From: Oricola nitratireducens
Lineage (GTDB): Bacteria > Pseudomonadota > Alphaproteobacteria > Rhizobiales > Rhizobiaceae
DNA: 64,000 bases
NCBI RefSeq assembly: GCF_014904745.1
Contig: NZ_JACZCS010000050.1
Span: forward strand, 124,001-188,000
Direction: 5' to 3'
The stretch's first letter is position 1; each line of letters starts with the position of its first letter. Positions 39,492 to 49,767 of this stretch are shown here, in pieces. The notes under the pieces are model-generated. The model did no database searches. It worked only from the letters and a program-made list of their open reading frames with translations, and was not told the DNA's origin. Position numbers and translations under genes: made by a program.

Positions 39492-41831
39492 TCAGAACGC
39501 GGTTGAAACAGAGAAGTTGAACCGCTGTTCCTTGTCGGTCGCTTCCTTCACGATCGGCACAGCATAGTCGAACCGCAACGGTGCGAAGGGCGATTGCCAG
39601 ATCACGCTGAAGCCGGCGGAAGCCCGCCACTCCATGCCCGTATTCACCGCAGTGGCACTGTCGTGACCGAACAGCGTGGCCGCATCCGCGAAGACAGCGC
39701 CCTTGAAGCCGAGGTCCGGCGCCAGGAGAGGCAGCGGGAACTGGGCCTCGGCAGTCGCATTCACAAAAGTCTTGCCGCCGATATGTTCGTTCACGCCAGT
39801 GGCGCCACCTTCGATCGGACCGATGCCGTTATAGGCAAAGCCGCGGATCTGGCTCGGCCCGAGGCGGAAATGATCGATCGTGCGAATATCCTGGCCGATA
39901 CCGGTAATGTTGCCGGCCCCAAGCTTGACCGCGCCGACAAGTTCAGCCTCTTCGGAAAGCGTATGATAATAGCTTCCGCTGAATGTCGTCGCCACATGCT
40001 TGGCGTCGCCGCCGAGACCGGCCACCTCCTGCGAAAGCCGCAGATAGAGACCTTCATGCGGATCTTGAACGTCGTCGATCGTGTTGTAGGTCAGGCCATA
40101 ACGGACCGCAGATTTGTTCCAGGTCGTGCCGTAGGCCGCAATATCATTCTGAATCGACGCCGGCGCACTGGCGGTGTTGACGTTCGAGTATTCGCTCTGA
40201 TCGAACGAGTACCCGATATCCGCCTTCAGATCCTCGGTGATCGGCAACCCAAAGCTGATCGAGCCGCCCTGGTTCGCCGTGTCATAGGTATTGTAGTTTT
40301 GCGTACGACGGAACACGCTGGCCGTCGCTGCAAGGCGATACCCCAGGAAATACGGCTCGGTGAAAGACATGTTATAGGTGCGGTTGTCCACGCCACCGCC
40401 CACGCCGACGCGGATCGCCTGACCGCGGCCAAGGAAGTTGCGCTCCAGAATGCTTGCCTCGACAGAGACACCGCCGTTGCTGCTCGTGCCGCCAGTTGTG
40501 TAGCCGGCGCCGATGCCGAACTCGCCCGTGGACTTGTCGACCGCGTTGACGACGATGATCACGCGGTCCGGCGCAGATCCGGGACGCGTGGTGATTTCGA
40601 CACGCTCGAAGTAGTCCAGTGCTTCAAGACGCTTTTGCGCACGGCGCAGCAGGATCTGGTTGAAAGCATCGCCTTCGGAAAGATCGAATTCGCGCCGGAT
40701 CACATAATCGCGGGTACGCGCGTTTCCGACGATTTCGATCCGCTCGATGAAGGCGCGCTGGCCCTGGTCGACGACGTAGGAAACGTCGATCGTGCCTGTC
40801 TCGAAATTACGATTGCCGACCGGCGTGACTTCAGCGAACGGGAAACCGGCCGCCGCCAAGCGCTCGGACATCTTGATCAGGGTATTCTCGACCTCCTCGG
40901 CGCTGTACGTGGCGCCACTGCGGGTGGAGATCGTCCCGCGCAGATCATCAGCGCTCACGCCGCTGACCGTGCTATCTACGTCGACATTGCCGAACGCATA
41001 GCGTTCGCCCTCGTCCACCTCGATCGTGATCATCACGTTGCCGGTGTTCGGATCGATGTCGCCGGAAGACGACAGAACCCGGAAGTCGGCGTAGCCGTGA
41101 TTGAAGTAGAACCGGCGCAACTGTTCTTCGTCGGCCGCCAGACGCTGGTCGTCATAGACGTCGTTGCGGGTCAACCAAGACAGCGGATTGGATTTCTTCG
41201 TCGAAATCACGCTCTGCAAACGGCGATCACTGAACGCATTGTTGCCGACGAAATTGATCTGGGTGATCTTCGTCCGATCGCCTTCCTGAATATTGAAAAC
41301 GACGTTCACGCGGTTCTCGCCGAGATCGACGACTTCCGCGTTCACGGTCACATCGTTACGACCGATACGGCTGTAGGAATCAATAATCGCCTGGACGTCG
41401 TCGTCCATCGTCGCCTGGTCGAATGCACCGCGCGGCTGCAGGCGCACGACCGAACGCAAACTGGCGTCCTTCTGCTTGCGATTGCCGCGGAAAATCACCT
41501 GATTCACGATCGACTGTTCAGAGACCGAAACTACGAGCGTCGAGCCGGAAACGGAAACATTGACGTCGGAAAACAAGCCGGTCGCAAACAGGCGCTTGAC
41601 GGCATCGTCGACATCGGCCGCCGAATAGTTCTTGCCGGCCTTAAAACCGACGAAATCCGAGATCGTCGCGGCAGAGACGCGTTTGTTTCCGCGAACCGAA
41701 ATGGAACTGACAACAGCCGCTTGGGCCGCCTTCGCGGAAATGAGGTTGAGCGCCAAGCCGCCGCCCACCGCAGGAGTGAGCGCCAATGCCACGGCCGATA
41801 CGGCGCTTAACAACTTCTGTGCCGGCTTCAT
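39492..41831 (-). CDS. bamA: Outer membrane protein assembly factor BamA
   Basis: Central component of the outer-membrane beta-barrel assembly machine; 779 residues. A long signal peptide ends near SAKAAQA. Five POTRA domains follow (the first with ISVRGNKRVSAATISDFVGFKAG), then a 16-strand barrel. The C-terminal strand ends in Phe (FNFSVSTAF), the expected beta-signal. I chose ATG 41831, with GGGGAAAC before it, giving the signal peptide; an ORF extension of 23 codons upstream is rejected. It lies between rseP and lpxD, the classical order. Confidence 0.97.
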   Translation of the reverse strand: MKPAQKLLSAVSAVALALTPAVGGGLALNLISAKAAQAAVVSSISVRGNKRVSAATISDFVGFKAGKNYSAADVDDAVKRLFATGLFSDVNVSVSGSTLVVSVSEQSIVNQVIFRGNRKQKDASLRSVVRLQPRGAFDQATMDDDVQAIIDSYSRIGRNDVTVNAEVVDLGENRVNVVFNIQEGDRTKITQINFVGNNAFSDRRLQSVISTKKSNPLSWLTRNDVYDDQRLAADEEQLRRFYFNHGYADFRVLSSSGDIDPNTGNVMITIEVDEGERYAFGNVDVDSTVSGVSADDLRGTISTRSGATYSAEEVENTLIKMSERLAAAGFPFAEVTPVGNRNFETGTIDVSYVVDQGQRAFIERIEIVGNARTRDYVIRREFDLSEGDAFNQILLRRAQKRLEALDYFERVEITTRPGSAPDRVIIVVNAVDKSTGEFGIGAGYTTGGTSSNGGVSVEASILERNFLGRGQAIRVGVGGGVDNRTYNMSFTEPYFLGYRLAATASVFRRTQNYNTYDTANQGGSISFGLPITEDLKADIGYSFDQSEYSNVNTASAPASIQNDIAAYGTTWNKSAVRYGLTYNTIDDVQDPHEGLYLRLSQEVAGLGGDAKHVATTFSGSYYHTLSEEAELVGAVKLGAGNITGIGQDIRTIDHFRLGPSQIRGFAYNGIGPIEGGATGVNEHIGGKTFVNATAEAQFPLPLLAPDLGFKGAVFADAATLFGHDSATAVNTGMEWRASAGFSVIWQSPFAPLRFDYAVPIVKEATDKEQRFNFSVSTAF

Positions 41832-42025
41832 TGGGTTGTTTCCCCTATTCCCGTGTTCGCCCCCAAACCGGGTGTCACTTAGATAAATCATTGAATTCAC
41901 CGTAATACAGCCTTTGAACTCACACGCAAGGGTTCAGGTTAAAATCCGTTTACGATCCGGCTGCGAGTGGCAAAATCGTCACGCGCCACCTTCAGCTATG
42001 GTAAACATTTTGCCTAAAATTCGAC

Positions 42026-43183
42026 CTAGCTCCCCCCAAACAGCGTCGAAATGTCGTTCCAGGTCGCAAAGACCATCAGACCGAGAATCAAGCCGAATCC
42101 GATGCGATAGCCATACTCTTGCGCCCGTTCCGGCACCGGTTTCCCCCTTAGCGCTTCAAACAGATAGAATACAAGATGCCCGCCATCCAGAATCGGCACC
42201 GGCAACAGGTTCAGCAGCCCGATCGAGATGGACAGGATTGCGGCCAGATTCAGCAGTGGGACAAATCCGAGCGTAGCGACCTGGCCCGACATCTGCGCCA
42301 CGCGGATCGGCCCGCCGATCTGGTCCGCCTTCTCGCGCCCGGTGAAGACGCCCGCGATATAGCCCCCGGTCCGCTGGATCACGAACCAGGTCTCATGCAC
42401 CGCCATGGCAAATGATTCGCCGACCCCGTATTTCTCGATGCGGTGGCCGCCCGTCTTGGCGTTGTTCACGACGCCGATGACGCCCTGCTCCATCTTGTTG
42501 CCGAAGCGGTCCTTGATATCGAGGAGTTTCGGCGTGACATCGAATGTCAGTTCCTTGCCGTCGCGTTCCATCACCATGACGATGGTGGTTCCGGCGCGCA
42601 CCGACACATAACGCTGCACATCCGAAAACTGCTTCACCGGAATGCCGTCGAGACTGACAAACCGATCGCCGGGCTGCAGTCCGACCTGCTCGGCAACGCT
42701 GCCCGGGCGGATTTCGGATACGACCGGATCGGCGATGCCGCGCCCGAAGACCGAGAAAATCGCGGTGAAGATGACAATGGCCAGCACGAAGTTGGCTGCC
42801 GGCCCGGCAAACACCGTCGCCGCGCGGCGGCCGACAGACTTGTTCTGGAAAGCGACCGCCCTCTCCTGTGGCGTCAGGTCCGAATCGTCGAAGCCCTCCG
42901 GCGTCGAGGCGGCGTTCATGTCGCCGACGAACTTCACGTAGCCGCCCAGCGGAATCAGCGACAACCGCCAGCGCGTGCCGCGCTTGTCGTAGAAACCGGC
43001 GATTTCGGGACCGAATCCGACCGAGAACACCTTCGCACCGATACCGCACCAGCGGCCGACCAGGTAATGCCCGAGTTCATGGACGAAAACCACAACGAGC
43101 AAAACAAACAGAAACGGAAGCACAGTGCCGATCAGAAAGCCGTTCGTCGAAAACAATCCTGTTACAAAATCCATCACACCCAT
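42026..43183 (-). CDS. rseP: Site-2 metalloprotease RseP (RIP zinc protease)
   Basis: Intramembrane zinc protease of 385 residues that cleaves anti-sigma or signal-peptide-like substrates. The zinc motif HELGH is at residues 35-39, inside the first span. A PDZ domain lies in the middle (EIRPGSVAEQVGLQPGDRFVSLDG), and the third zinc ligand is in LLNLLPVPILDGGH near the C-terminus. ATG 43183 is preceded by AGGGACGG; a second ATG three codons later is also possible. Only 65 bases separate it from cdsA; no dxr gene intervenes, unlike in several relatives. Confidence 0.95.
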   Translation of the reverse strand: MGVMDFVTGLFSTNGFLIGTVLPFLFVLLVVVFVHELGHYLVGRWCGIGAKVFSVGFGPEIAGFYDKRGTRWRLSLIPLGGYVKFVGDMNAASTPEGFDDSDLTPQERAVAFQNKSVGRRAATVFAGPAANFVLAIVIFTAIFSVFGRGIADPVVSEIRPGSVAEQVGLQPGDRFVSLDGIPVKQFSDVQRYVSVRAGTTIVMVMERDGKELTFDVTPKLLDIKDRFGNKMEQGVIGVVNNAKTGGHRIEKYGVGESFAMAVHETWFVIQRTGGYIAGVFTGREKADQIGGPIRVAQMSGQVATLGFVPLLNLAAILSISIGLLNLLPVPILDGGHLVFYLFEALRGKPVPERAQEYGYRIGFGLILGLMVFATWNDISTLFGGS

Positions 43184-43248
43184 CCGTCCCTGATCCCGGT
43201 TCGCTCGAAAACGCACCCAATTCGGGCGTCAGCAAGGCACCGCTTGTT

Positions 43249-44070
43249 TCACATCGCCGCAAAGAATGCGTCCGATGGCCGCGCAAAACCGGACGCGAGA
43301 ATGGAAAGAATCCACAATGCGATTGCCGCGAACACCAGCCCGTCGACACGATCCATCACGCCGCCATGGCCGGGAATGATCCGGCTCGAATCCTTGACGC
43401 CGGCGCGGCGTTTCACCCACGATTCGAAGAAGTCGCCAACCTGCGAGACGGCCGAAAGCACGACCGCAAGAAGTGCCGCTAGGTAAAACGGCCGCAGCCC
43501 GGCAAGCGCGAAGACCGCTTCAGCGGCGACGACCGACGCGACGAGCCCGCCGATCGCTCCGGACCATGTCTTGTTCGGCGAAACCGCCGTCCAGATCTTT
43601 GGCCCGCCGAAATGGCGCCCGGCGAAATAGGCGCCGATATCCGTCGACCAGACGGCTGCAAACAGAAAGAGCACCGCCACGAGGCCGGACACGGACGGCC
43701 CGGATTCTCGTAGCATGATCAACGCAACCAGCGCGCCGCCGGAATAGAGGAAACCGGCAACGGACCAAAGTCCGCCGACAAGCACCATCGAAGCGACCGC
43801 AAAGAGCAATGTCGCGGCAGCCCAGACGAGCGGCATCGCACCATTGGGCACGACAAGCGCGCCAAGAAAGACGAGACCGAGAAAGAAGAAGCCGAGAAGC
43901 CGGATCCGGTCATCCCCGTTCGGACAGACGACGTCGACCCATTCGGCCCAAACAAGCATCGCAATCGCTGTGGAAACGATCGCAAAGAGCCAACCGCCGA
44001 CCAATGTCGCGAACAACACGACAGCGCCCAGAACAAGGGCAGACAGCACCCGCTCTCTGAGATTGCTCAC
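43249..44070 (-). CDS. cdsA: Phosphatidate cytidylyltransferase
   Basis: Makes CDP-diacylglycerol for phospholipid synthesis; 273 residues, about eight spans. The family signature near the C-terminus is complete: [20 protein letters not shown] followed by GVMDRVDG. The start is the GTG at 44070, overlapping the uppS stop as GTGA and giving [15 protein letters not shown]; a longer open frame into uppS is rejected. The CTP it needs is made by pyrG, encoded at 20-22 kb. Confidence 0.95.
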   Translation of the reverse strand: MSNLRERVLSALVLGAVVLFATLVGGWLFAIVSTAIAMLVWAEWVDVVCPNGDDRIRLLGFFFLGLVFLGALVVPNGAMPLVWAAATLLFAVASMVLVGGLWSVAGFLYSGGALVALIMLRESGPSVSGLVAVLFLFAAVWSTDIGAYFAGRHFGGPKIWTAVSPNKTWSGAIGGLVASVVAAEAVFALAGLRPFYLAALLAVVLSAVSQVGDFFESWVKRRAGVKDSSRIIPGHGGVMDRVDGLVFAAIALWILSILASGFARPSDAFFAAM

Positions 44071-44831
44071 AGCGCGACATCTTTCGCGGCGGGTACGCCG
44101 CCGTACCGGCGCGACCGCGAGGAGTATTCGTCGAGCGCTTTTTGCAGCCAGGACCTGTCGAAATCCGGCCACATGCAGGGCAAGAAGACGAACTCGGAAT
44201 AAGCCGCCTGCCAGAGCATGAAATTGGAAAGCCGTATCTCGCCGCTCGTCCGGATGACGAGATCGGGATCGGGTTGGCCAGCGGTATCAAGCGCCTCGGA
44301 GATTTCGACCTCGCTGATATCGTTCGGATCGCGTCCCTCGGCGGCATATCTCGCGGCCAGGACGGCAAAGGCGCGGCAAATTTCGTCGCGGCCGCCGTAG
44401 TTGAAGGCAATGTTGAGATTGAGCGCTGTGTTGTGGCGCGATTTCGTTTCCGCCGTCTCGATCAGACCGAGGATATCGGGCGACAGGCCTTCACGATTGC
44501 CGAGAATGCGGATGCACACACCATTGGCGCACAATTCGGCAAGATCGCGGGTGATGAACAGCCTCATCAGTCCGAGGAGGTCGCGAACCTCGGACGGCGG
44601 CCTGGACCAATTCTCCGAAGAGAAGGCGTAGAGGGTGAGATGACGAATGCCGAGTTCACCGGCGGCGCGTACTGTCTTGCGCACCGCTTCGACGCCGGCC
44701 TTGTGCCCGAAACCACGCGGTCTGCCGCGCGCAGCCGCCCAGCGGCCGTTGCCGTCCATGATTATGGCGACATGGCTGGGAATTACGGCGTCCTGGTTTT
44801 CGTTGTCACCGGCCAATGCGATGCGCCTCAC
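44067..44831 (-). CDS. uppS: Undecaprenyl-diphosphate synthase
   Basis: cis-Prenyltransferase that makes the C55 carrier for peptidoglycan and O-antigen; up to 254 residues. Signature segments: [17 protein letters not shown] with the catalytic Asp, [21 protein letters not shown], and [25 protein letters not shown]. The start is uncertain: a GTG at 44831 has AGGAG almost touching it, while a TTG at 44816 has GAGG at good spacing. It follows frr by about 35 bases and is coupled to cdsA. Confidence 0.95.
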   Translation of the reverse strand: MRRIALAGDNENQDAVIPSHVAIIMDGNGRWAAARGRPRGFGHKAGVEAVRKTVRAAGELGIRHLTLYAFSSENWSRPPSEVRDLLGLMRLFITRDLAELCANGVCIRILGNREGLSPDILGLIETAETKSRHNTALNLNIAFNYGGRDEICRAFAVLAARYAAEGRDPNDISEVEISEALDTAGQPDPDLVIRTSGEIRLSNFMLWQAAYSEFVFLPCMWPDFDRSWLQKALDEYSSRSRRYGGVPAAKDVAL

Positions 44832-44864
44832 TCCTGCATGCGGACATTGCGCATACCCTGCGGA

Positions 44865-45425
44865 CTAAACCTGCATGATTTCCGACTCTTTTTCCGCCAA
44901 AAGAGAATCGATCCTGGAAATGGTCTGGTCCGTCTGTTTTTGAACGTCGTCGGACTTCGTCCGGCTGTCGTCCTGGCTGATCTCGCCGTCTTTTTCCAGG
45001 CGCTTCAATGTCTCCATACCATCACGGCGGACGTGGCGCACCGCGATACGCGCATTTTCCGCATATTGATGGGCAATCTTGGCCAGTTCGCGTCGACGCT
45101 CTTCGTTCAGTTCCGGCAACGGAACGCGAATGGTCGTGCCGTCGGTCATCGGATTGAGGCCGAGCGTCGATTCGCGGATCGCCTTCTCGATCGCCGATAC
45201 CATTGATTTGTCCCACACCGAGACCGAAAGCATGCGCGGTTCGGGAACCGTGATATTGGCAACCTGATTGATGGGCATTTGCGAACCATAGGCATCGATC
45301 GTGATCGGCTCGAGAAGCGAAGGCGATGCGCGGCCGGTCCGCAATCCGCCGAGATCCCCCTGGAACGAAGAGACCGCTCCCTCCATTCGGCGCTTGATAT
45401 CCTCGATATCGAATTCCTGGCTCAT
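44865..45425 (-). CDS. frr: Ribosome recycling factor
   Basis: Splits post-termination ribosomes with EF-G; 186 residues. Features: [82 protein letters not shown] and the C-terminal helix [19 protein letters not shown] precedes the ATG at 45425; an upstream extension of 31 codons into pyrH is rejected. Twenty bases separate it from pyrH. Confidence 0.97.
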   Translation of the reverse strand: MSQEFDIEDIKRRMEGAVSSFQGDLGGLRTGRASPSLLEPITIDAYGSQMPINQVANITVPEPRMLSVSVWDKSMVSAIEKAIRESTLGLNPMTDGTTIRVPLPELNEERRRELAKIAHQYAENARIAVRHVRRDGMETLKRLEKDGEISQDDSRTKSDDVQKQTDQTISRIDSLLAEKESEIMQV

Positions 45426-45445
45426 TTCCTTGTCCTTTTCCTGCC

Positions 45446-46177
45446 TTACAGCGGTCGCTTGTCTGTCACCAATGTCGACCGGCCACCGCCGCGAAGAATA
45501 TCGGAGAAACCACCACACTCATGAATCGAAAAGACAACAATGGGAATGCGGTTTTCGCGGGTCAAGGCGACGGCGGCCACATCCATCACCGACAATCCGC
45601 GGGCGATCACCTCGTCGTGGGTGATGCTGGTGAACCGTTCGGCGTCGGGGACCTGCTTCGGATCGGCGGAATAGACCCCGTCGACCTGGGTTCCCTTGAA
45701 CAGGGCATCCGCGCCGATTTCGGCAGCGCGCAAGGCGGCCGCGGAGTCCGTCGTGAAATAGGGATTGCCGGTGCCGCCCGCGAAAATCACCACCCGCCCC
45801 TGCTCCATGTATGCCATGGCCTTGCGCTGGGAAAAGCTCTCGCACAACTGCGGCATCGCGATGGCCGAGAGGACGACTGCATCCACGCCCTTCTTGACGA
45901 GAGACGTTCGCAGCGCCAGCGAATTTATGACGGTGGCCAGCATGCCCATATGGTCGCCGGTGACGCGGTCTCCCCCCTTGGAGGCGACGGCCACGCCGCG
46001 GAAAATGTTGCCGCCGCCGATCACGACAGCGACCTGCACTCCCATGTCGATGGCATCCTTGATGTCACCGGCGATTCGGTCAGCGACTTCGACATCGATA
46101 CCGAAGCCCTGATTGCCCATCAGGGCCTCACCGGACACCTTTAGGAGGACGCGCTTATACATGGGGGAGACGGACAT
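45446..46177 (-). CDS. pyrH: Uridylate kinase
   Basis: Phosphorylates UMP to UDP; 243 residues, amino-acid-kinase fold. Conserved parts: [66 protein letters not shown] and [14 protein letters not shown]. Together with pyrG (20-22 kb) it supplies UTP and CTP. It starts about 120 bases after tsf, with a hairpin in between. Confidence 0.97.
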   Translation of the reverse strand: MSVSPMYKRVLLKVSGEALMGNQGFGIDVEVADRIAGDIKDAIDMGVQVAVVIGGGNIFRGVAVASKGGDRVTGDHMGMLATVINSLALRTSLVKKGVDAVVLSAIAMPQLCESFSQRKAMAYMEQGRVVIFAGGTGNPYFTTDSAAALRAAEIGADALFKGTQVDGVYSADPKQVPDAERFTSITHDEVIARGLSVMDVAAVALTRENRIPIVVFSIHECGGFSDILRGGGRSTLVTDKRPL

Positions 46178-46225
46178 GAAATATCATCGAAAAAGCGGTT
46201 GAATCGTGCCTTCCCGATACATGAA

Positions 46226-46251
46226 GGGCACCACGTTGTCACGCGGTGCCC
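46226..46251 (-). promoter_or_regulatory. Hairpin in the tsf-pyrH gap
   Basis: An eleven-pair stem (46226-46236 with 46241-46251, one mismatch or G-U pair) with loop TGTC. No T-tract follows on the minus strand, so it may be an attenuator, a processing site or a factor-dependent terminator that tunes pyrH relative to rpsB-tsf. Confidence 0.45.
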
Positions 46252-46296
46252 CATCGCAAAATCCGCAATCCCGAAGATTGCGTGACGTATCGGCTA

Positions 46297-47211
46297 TCAG
46301 CCCTTCGCGGCAGCCGCGACTTCGGCGGCAAAGTCGCTTTCTTCCTTCTCGATGCCCTCACCGAGAGCGAAGCGAATGAAGCCGGCGATCTTTGCCGGAG
46401 CGCCGATTTCCTTCTCGGCTTCCGCAAGAGCCTTCTCGACCGTCAGGTCCGGATTGATGACGAAAGCCTGCTTCACGAGGCAGACTTCCTCGTAGAACTT
46501 GCGCAGGCGGCCTTCGACCATCTTCTCGATGATGTTGTCCGGCTTGCCCGACGCGCGCGCCTGCTCGGAAAAGATCGAGCGTTCGCGGTCGACCGCGGCC
46601 TGGTCGAGATCGCTGACATCGAGCGCCAACGGATTGGTGGCGGCAACATGCATCGCGATCTGGCGACCAATGGCGCGCGCTGCCTCCTTGTCGCCGGTCG
46701 TTTCGATGGCGACGAGCACGCCAAGCTTGCCGAGACCGTCGCCGACGGAGTTGTGCACATAGGTCGCGACCGTGCCGTCGAGACGCGCCGAACGGCGCAG
46801 GTTCATGTTCTCGCCGATGGTCGCAATAGCGTCCGTAACGGTCTCGGCGATCGACTTGGACCCGCCCGGATACGCGGTAGCGGCTACCGCTTCCACGGAA
46901 CCGTCGGTCGAAAGGGCAGCATTTGCGATGTTGCGCACGAGGTCCTGGAAGGCATCGTTGCGGGCAACGAAGTCGGTCTCCGAATTGACCTCGACAACGA
47001 CCGCGCCCTTGTCGTCGGACGCGACGCCGACGAGACCTTCAGCAGCGGTGCGACCGGACTTCTTGTCGGCTTTCGCGATGCCTTTCTTGCGCAGCCAGTC
47101 GATAGCGGCCTCGATGTCGCCATTGGTTTCCGTCAGCGCGGCCTTGCAGTCCATCATGCCGGCGCCGGTCTGGTCGCGGAGTTGTTTAACGAGAGATGCA
47201 GAGATGCTCAT
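46297..47211 (-). CDS. tsf: Translation elongation factor Ts
   Basis: Nucleotide-exchange factor for EF-Tu; 304 residues. The N-terminal UBA-like module has the signature [18 protein letters not shown] and the core [18 protein letters not shown]. The EF-Tu-interacting TDFV motif is intact. It lies 139 bases after rpsB; the gap contains a GC-rich hairpin. The usual rpsB-tsf pair. Confidence 0.97.
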   Translation of the reverse strand: MSISASLVKQLRDQTGAGMMDCKAALTETNGDIEAAIDWLRKKGIAKADKKSGRTAAEGLVGVASDDKGAVVVEVNSETDFVARNDAFQDLVRNIANAALSTDGSVEAVAATAYPGGSKSIAETVTDAIATIGENMNLRRSARLDGTVATYVHNSVGDGLGKLGVLVAIETTGDKEAARAIGRQIAMHVAATNPLALDVSDLDQAAVDRERSIFSEQARASGKPDNIIEKMVEGRLRKFYEEVCLVKQAFVINPDLTVEKALAEAEKEIGAPAKIAGFIRFALGEGIEKEESDFAAEVAAAAKG

Positions 47212-47316
47212 CGGTTCGCCTCTTTATGTCGAACGGGTTCGGACGCGCGGTCCGAAAGGGTGACGCACGGGGCATTCATCCATGCCTTGCGCCGATTCAT
47301 GTAACGGTTTGATGAC

Positions 47317-47339
47317 CGCACCCGGCGATGCCGGGCGCG
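47317..47339 (-). promoter_or_regulatory. Hairpin in the rpsB-tsf gap
   Basis: A ten-pair GC-rich stem (47317-47326 with 47330-47339, one G-U pair) and a three-base loop, 12 bases after the rpsB stop. No T-tract follows on the minus strand; partial termination or RNA protection is possible. Confidence 0.5.
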
Positions 47340-47350
47340 GATAAGGCAGA

Positions 47351-48175
47351 TCAGGCCTGGGCTTCAGCTGCCGGCTCGGCGGCTTCGGCCGGAGCCTCGG
47401 CGGGCGCTTCTTCGGCCGGGGCCTCAGCCAGGACTTCCTCGATCGGAGCCTCGGCGGACGCGCCGATATCGACGCCGGATGCGCCCTGCTGGCGCGCAAT
47501 TCCGTCAAGAGCGGCGCGCGCAATCAGGTCGCAGTAAAGCGAGATGGCGCGAGCGGCGTCGTCGTTGCCGGGGATAGGGTAGTCGACCACGTCCGGATCG
47601 CAGTTCGAATCGACGATCGCGACGACCGGGATGCCGAGACGCTTGGCTTCCTGGATGGCGATCGCTTCCTTATTGGTGTCGATCACGAACATCAGGTCGG
47701 GGGTGCCGCCCATGTCCTTGATGCCGCCCAGTGCGCGATTGAGCTTTTCACGCTCGCGCTCGAGGTTGAGGCGTTCCTTCTTGGTGAAGCCCTGCGCGTC
47801 GGACGCCAGGATTTCGTCGACCTTGCGCAGGCGCTGGATCGAGTTCGAAATCGTCTTCCAGTTGGTCATCATGCCGCCAAGCCAGCGGGCATTGACGTAG
47901 TACTGGGCGCAGCGGCCTGCCGCGTCGGCGACGATTTCGGACGCCTGGCGCTTGGTGCCAACGAAGAGAACGCGACCGCCACCGGCGACGGTATCGGAAA
48001 CAATCTTCAGCGCCTGGTGCAGCAGCGGCACGGTCTGCGAAAGATCGAGAATGTGAATGTTGTTGCGCGCCCCGAAAATATATCGGGACATTTTGGGGTT
48101 CCAGCGGTGCGTCTGGTGACCGAAGTGAACACCAGCTTCCAACAGCTGGCGCATGCTGTAATCAGGCAATGCCAT
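47351..48175 (-). CDS. rpsB: 30S ribosomal protein S2 with acidic C-terminal extension
   Basis: Ribosomal protein of 274 residues. The core is standard: [48 protein letters not shown] and the [14 protein letters not shown] block. The last 40 residues form a low-complexity tail of Ala, Glu and Pro (repeats like [14 protein letters not shown]), seen in other alphaproteobacterial S2 proteins. First gene of the minus-strand translation and envelope array, with a candidate promoter at 48290-48318. Confidence 0.97.
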   Translation of the reverse strand: MALPDYSMRQLLEAGVHFGHQTHRWNPKMSRYIFGARNNIHILDLSQTVPLLHQALKIVSDTVAGGGRVLFVGTKRQASEIVADAAGRCAQYYVNARWLGGMMTNWKTISNSIQRLRKVDEILASDAQGFTKKERLNLEREREKLNRALGGIKDMGGTPDLMFVIDTNKEAIAIQEAKRLGIPVVAIVDSNCDPDVVDYPIPGNDDAARAISLYCDLIARAALDGIARQQGASGVDIGASAEAPIEEVLAEAPAEEAPAEAPAEAAEPAAEAQA

Positions 48176-48289
48176 CGTTTTTCCTTTCCGGTTTAACCTC
48201 CACGAAGCGAAAAGCGGTTTCCCGCCACCGGTGGGCCCGGCCGGATTTCTCCCGGTTCGAACCCGAACTTCGTGTGTGGAATGAGGCGC

Positions 48290-48318
48290 GCGATAGCCTA
48301 TTGGCGCCGGTTTTGCAA
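48290..48318 (-). promoter_or_regulatory. Candidate rpsB promoter
   Basis: On the minus strand TTGCAA (48318-48313) is followed after 17 bases by TATCGC (48295-48290). A GCTATC two bases earlier is an alternative -10. Transcription would start about 105 bases before the rpsB ATG, leaving a leader long enough for feedback control by S2. Confidence 0.35.
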
Positions 48319-48359
48319 GTGCATTGCAGCAAACCGCCGGGAGACGGCGGTCCGCAAGT

Positions 48360-49187
48360 CTATTTGCAGCTTTCCTGCGGCAGCATGTCGAGGTGGGACA
48401 ATGCGCCGGTCAGAACGAAATCGCCGTAGTCCATGACGAGATCACGGGTGACGCCGTTCTCATAGAGCTTGAACGATATCTGGTAGTTGGGGAGCGCTTC
48501 GCCGGCGTTCTCGCTCTGCTCGTCGAAATAGGAGATCGAGACATTGCGGAAGGGATCAGCCTTCAGCGGGCCGGCATTCTTGCCGTCGCCGTCCGTTCCC
48601 GTCTTTTTCTGTCCAACGATGACGGTCGTCGTCATGACGCGGTCGCCATCCTCGGAGCCGTCGAAGACCTTCGTTTCGTAGACGGTCTCACCCTCATCGG
48701 CGCGATGGAGCAAATCCAGGATATGGGCGGTCGGGAAAAGCGCCGGTCCCAGAACGAATTCCGATTCCTGCGGTTTCTTCAGGGTCACGATCGTCGAATC
48801 GTCCTTGTGAACGGCGCTTCCGGAAAGTTCGCGGTCGAGCCGCTCGTCGACGAAGGATTTTGTGATGAAACGGAAATTCTCGCCGGTGCCGTCCTCATAG
48901 GTCGATGTCTGCTGGTCGGTGACCCGGTCGCCGCCCGCAGAAAGAATCCGCGTCACGAAACGGAAGTTCGTCGTGTAGCCGTCGCAGACCGATCCCTGGA
49001 ATTCATAGACGATGCGTCCGTCCATACCGGTGATGCCCGAACGATCCGAGGCGTCCTTCAGGGCAACGTCGTAAACCGCTCGATGGGCCGCCAGCGGCTG
49101 CGCGGAAGCCGTGCCGGGAAACATGCCGGCGGCGGCCGTAACGGAAGCGAAGACGGCGGCGATCAGCTTTGCGGATGTGCGAGTCAT
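48360..49187 (-). CDS. eipB: EipB-like periplasmic envelope-integrity protein (DUF1849)
   Basis: Secreted protein of 275 residues with a signal peptide ending near GTASA. It matches the DUF1849 family, whose Brucella member EipB is a beta-spiral protein needed for envelope integrity and virulence. Features: [14 protein letters not shown] at the mature N-terminus, [17 protein letters not shown] with a cysteine, and the C-terminal PQESCK with the second cysteine; in EipB these two form a disulfide. Divergent from ridA and upstream of rpsB on the same strand. The periplasmic function in this organism is inferred from the family. Confidence 0.9.
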   Translation of the reverse strand: MTRTSAKLIAAVFASVTAAAGMFPGTASAQPLAAHRAVYDVALKDASDRSGITGMDGRIVYEFQGSVCDGYTTNFRFVTRILSAGGDRVTDQQTSTYEDGTGENFRFITKSFVDERLDRELSGSAVHKDDSTIVTLKKPQESEFVLGPALFPTAHILDLLHRADEGETVYETKVFDGSEDGDRVMTTTVIVGQKKTGTDGDGKNAGPLKADPFRNVSISYFDEQSENAGEALPNYQISFKLYENGVTRDLVMDYGDFVLTGALSHLDMLPQESCK

Positions 49188-49296
49188 TATCGGGTCCTGT
49201 TTTTGCGACGACTATAGGTTTTCTCGTGGCGGAAGCGAGGCAAAAGATGCAAGAGAGCATCTGCCACGCCCGATCGTTTGAAGCAAAGGTGACCAG

Positions 49297-49758
49297 ATGA
49301 CATCGACAATCAGTGAACGGCTCACGGCACTCGGAATCGCCGTGCCGGAGGCCGCCGCACCCGCTGCAAATTATCTTCCGGCGGTGATCAGCGGCAATCT
49401 TCTGTACACATCCGGCCAACTGCCGCTGAAAGACGGCGCCATGATCCACAAGGGGCTTCTCGGACGGGACGTGACCGTCGAGCAGGGGCGCGAAGCGGCG
49501 AAATGGTGTGCCGTCAACATTCTCGCCCAGGCCCAGGCCGCGCTGAACGATCTCGCCAGGATCAAGCGCATCGTCAAGATCTCGGTGTTCGTCGCCTCGA
49601 CGCCCGATTTCATCGAACAGCACCTCGTCGCCAACGGCGCGTCGGATTTCCTTGCCGAGGTTCTCGGCGAAACGGGCCGGCATGCCCGTTCGGCCGTCGG
49701 TATGGCTTCACTGCCGCTCAATGCGCCGGTCGAGATCGAAGCTATCATCGAATTCTGA
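49297..49758 (+). CDS. RidA/YjgF-family enamine/imine deaminase-like protein
   Basis: Small trimeric-fold protein of 153 residues, longer at the N-terminus than RidA itself (about 130). Conserved parts: SGNLLYTSGQLPLKDG, EAAKWCAVNILAQAQAAL, RIVKISVFVAS and the C-terminal ARSAVGMASLPLNAPVEIEAIIEF. The typical catalytic arginine position is occupied by the R in RSAVGMASLP. This matches the YjgF-like subgroup with N-terminal extension found beside glycerophosphodiesterase genes in rhizobia. Ten bases separate it from the next gene. Confidence 0.9.
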   Translation: MTSTISERLTALGIAVPEAAAPAANYLPAVISGNLLYTSGQLPLKDGAMIHKGLLGRDVTVEQGREAAKWCAVNILAQAQAALNDLARIKRIVKISVFVASTPDFIEQHLVANGASDFLAEVLGETGRHARSAVGMASLPLNAPVEIEAIIEF

Positions 49759-49767
49759 TCCAACATC

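Noticed and set aside
39594-41810. Plus-strand open frame of 738 codons opposite bamA
   Set aside because: Shadow of bamA with no recognisable domain and no start signal.
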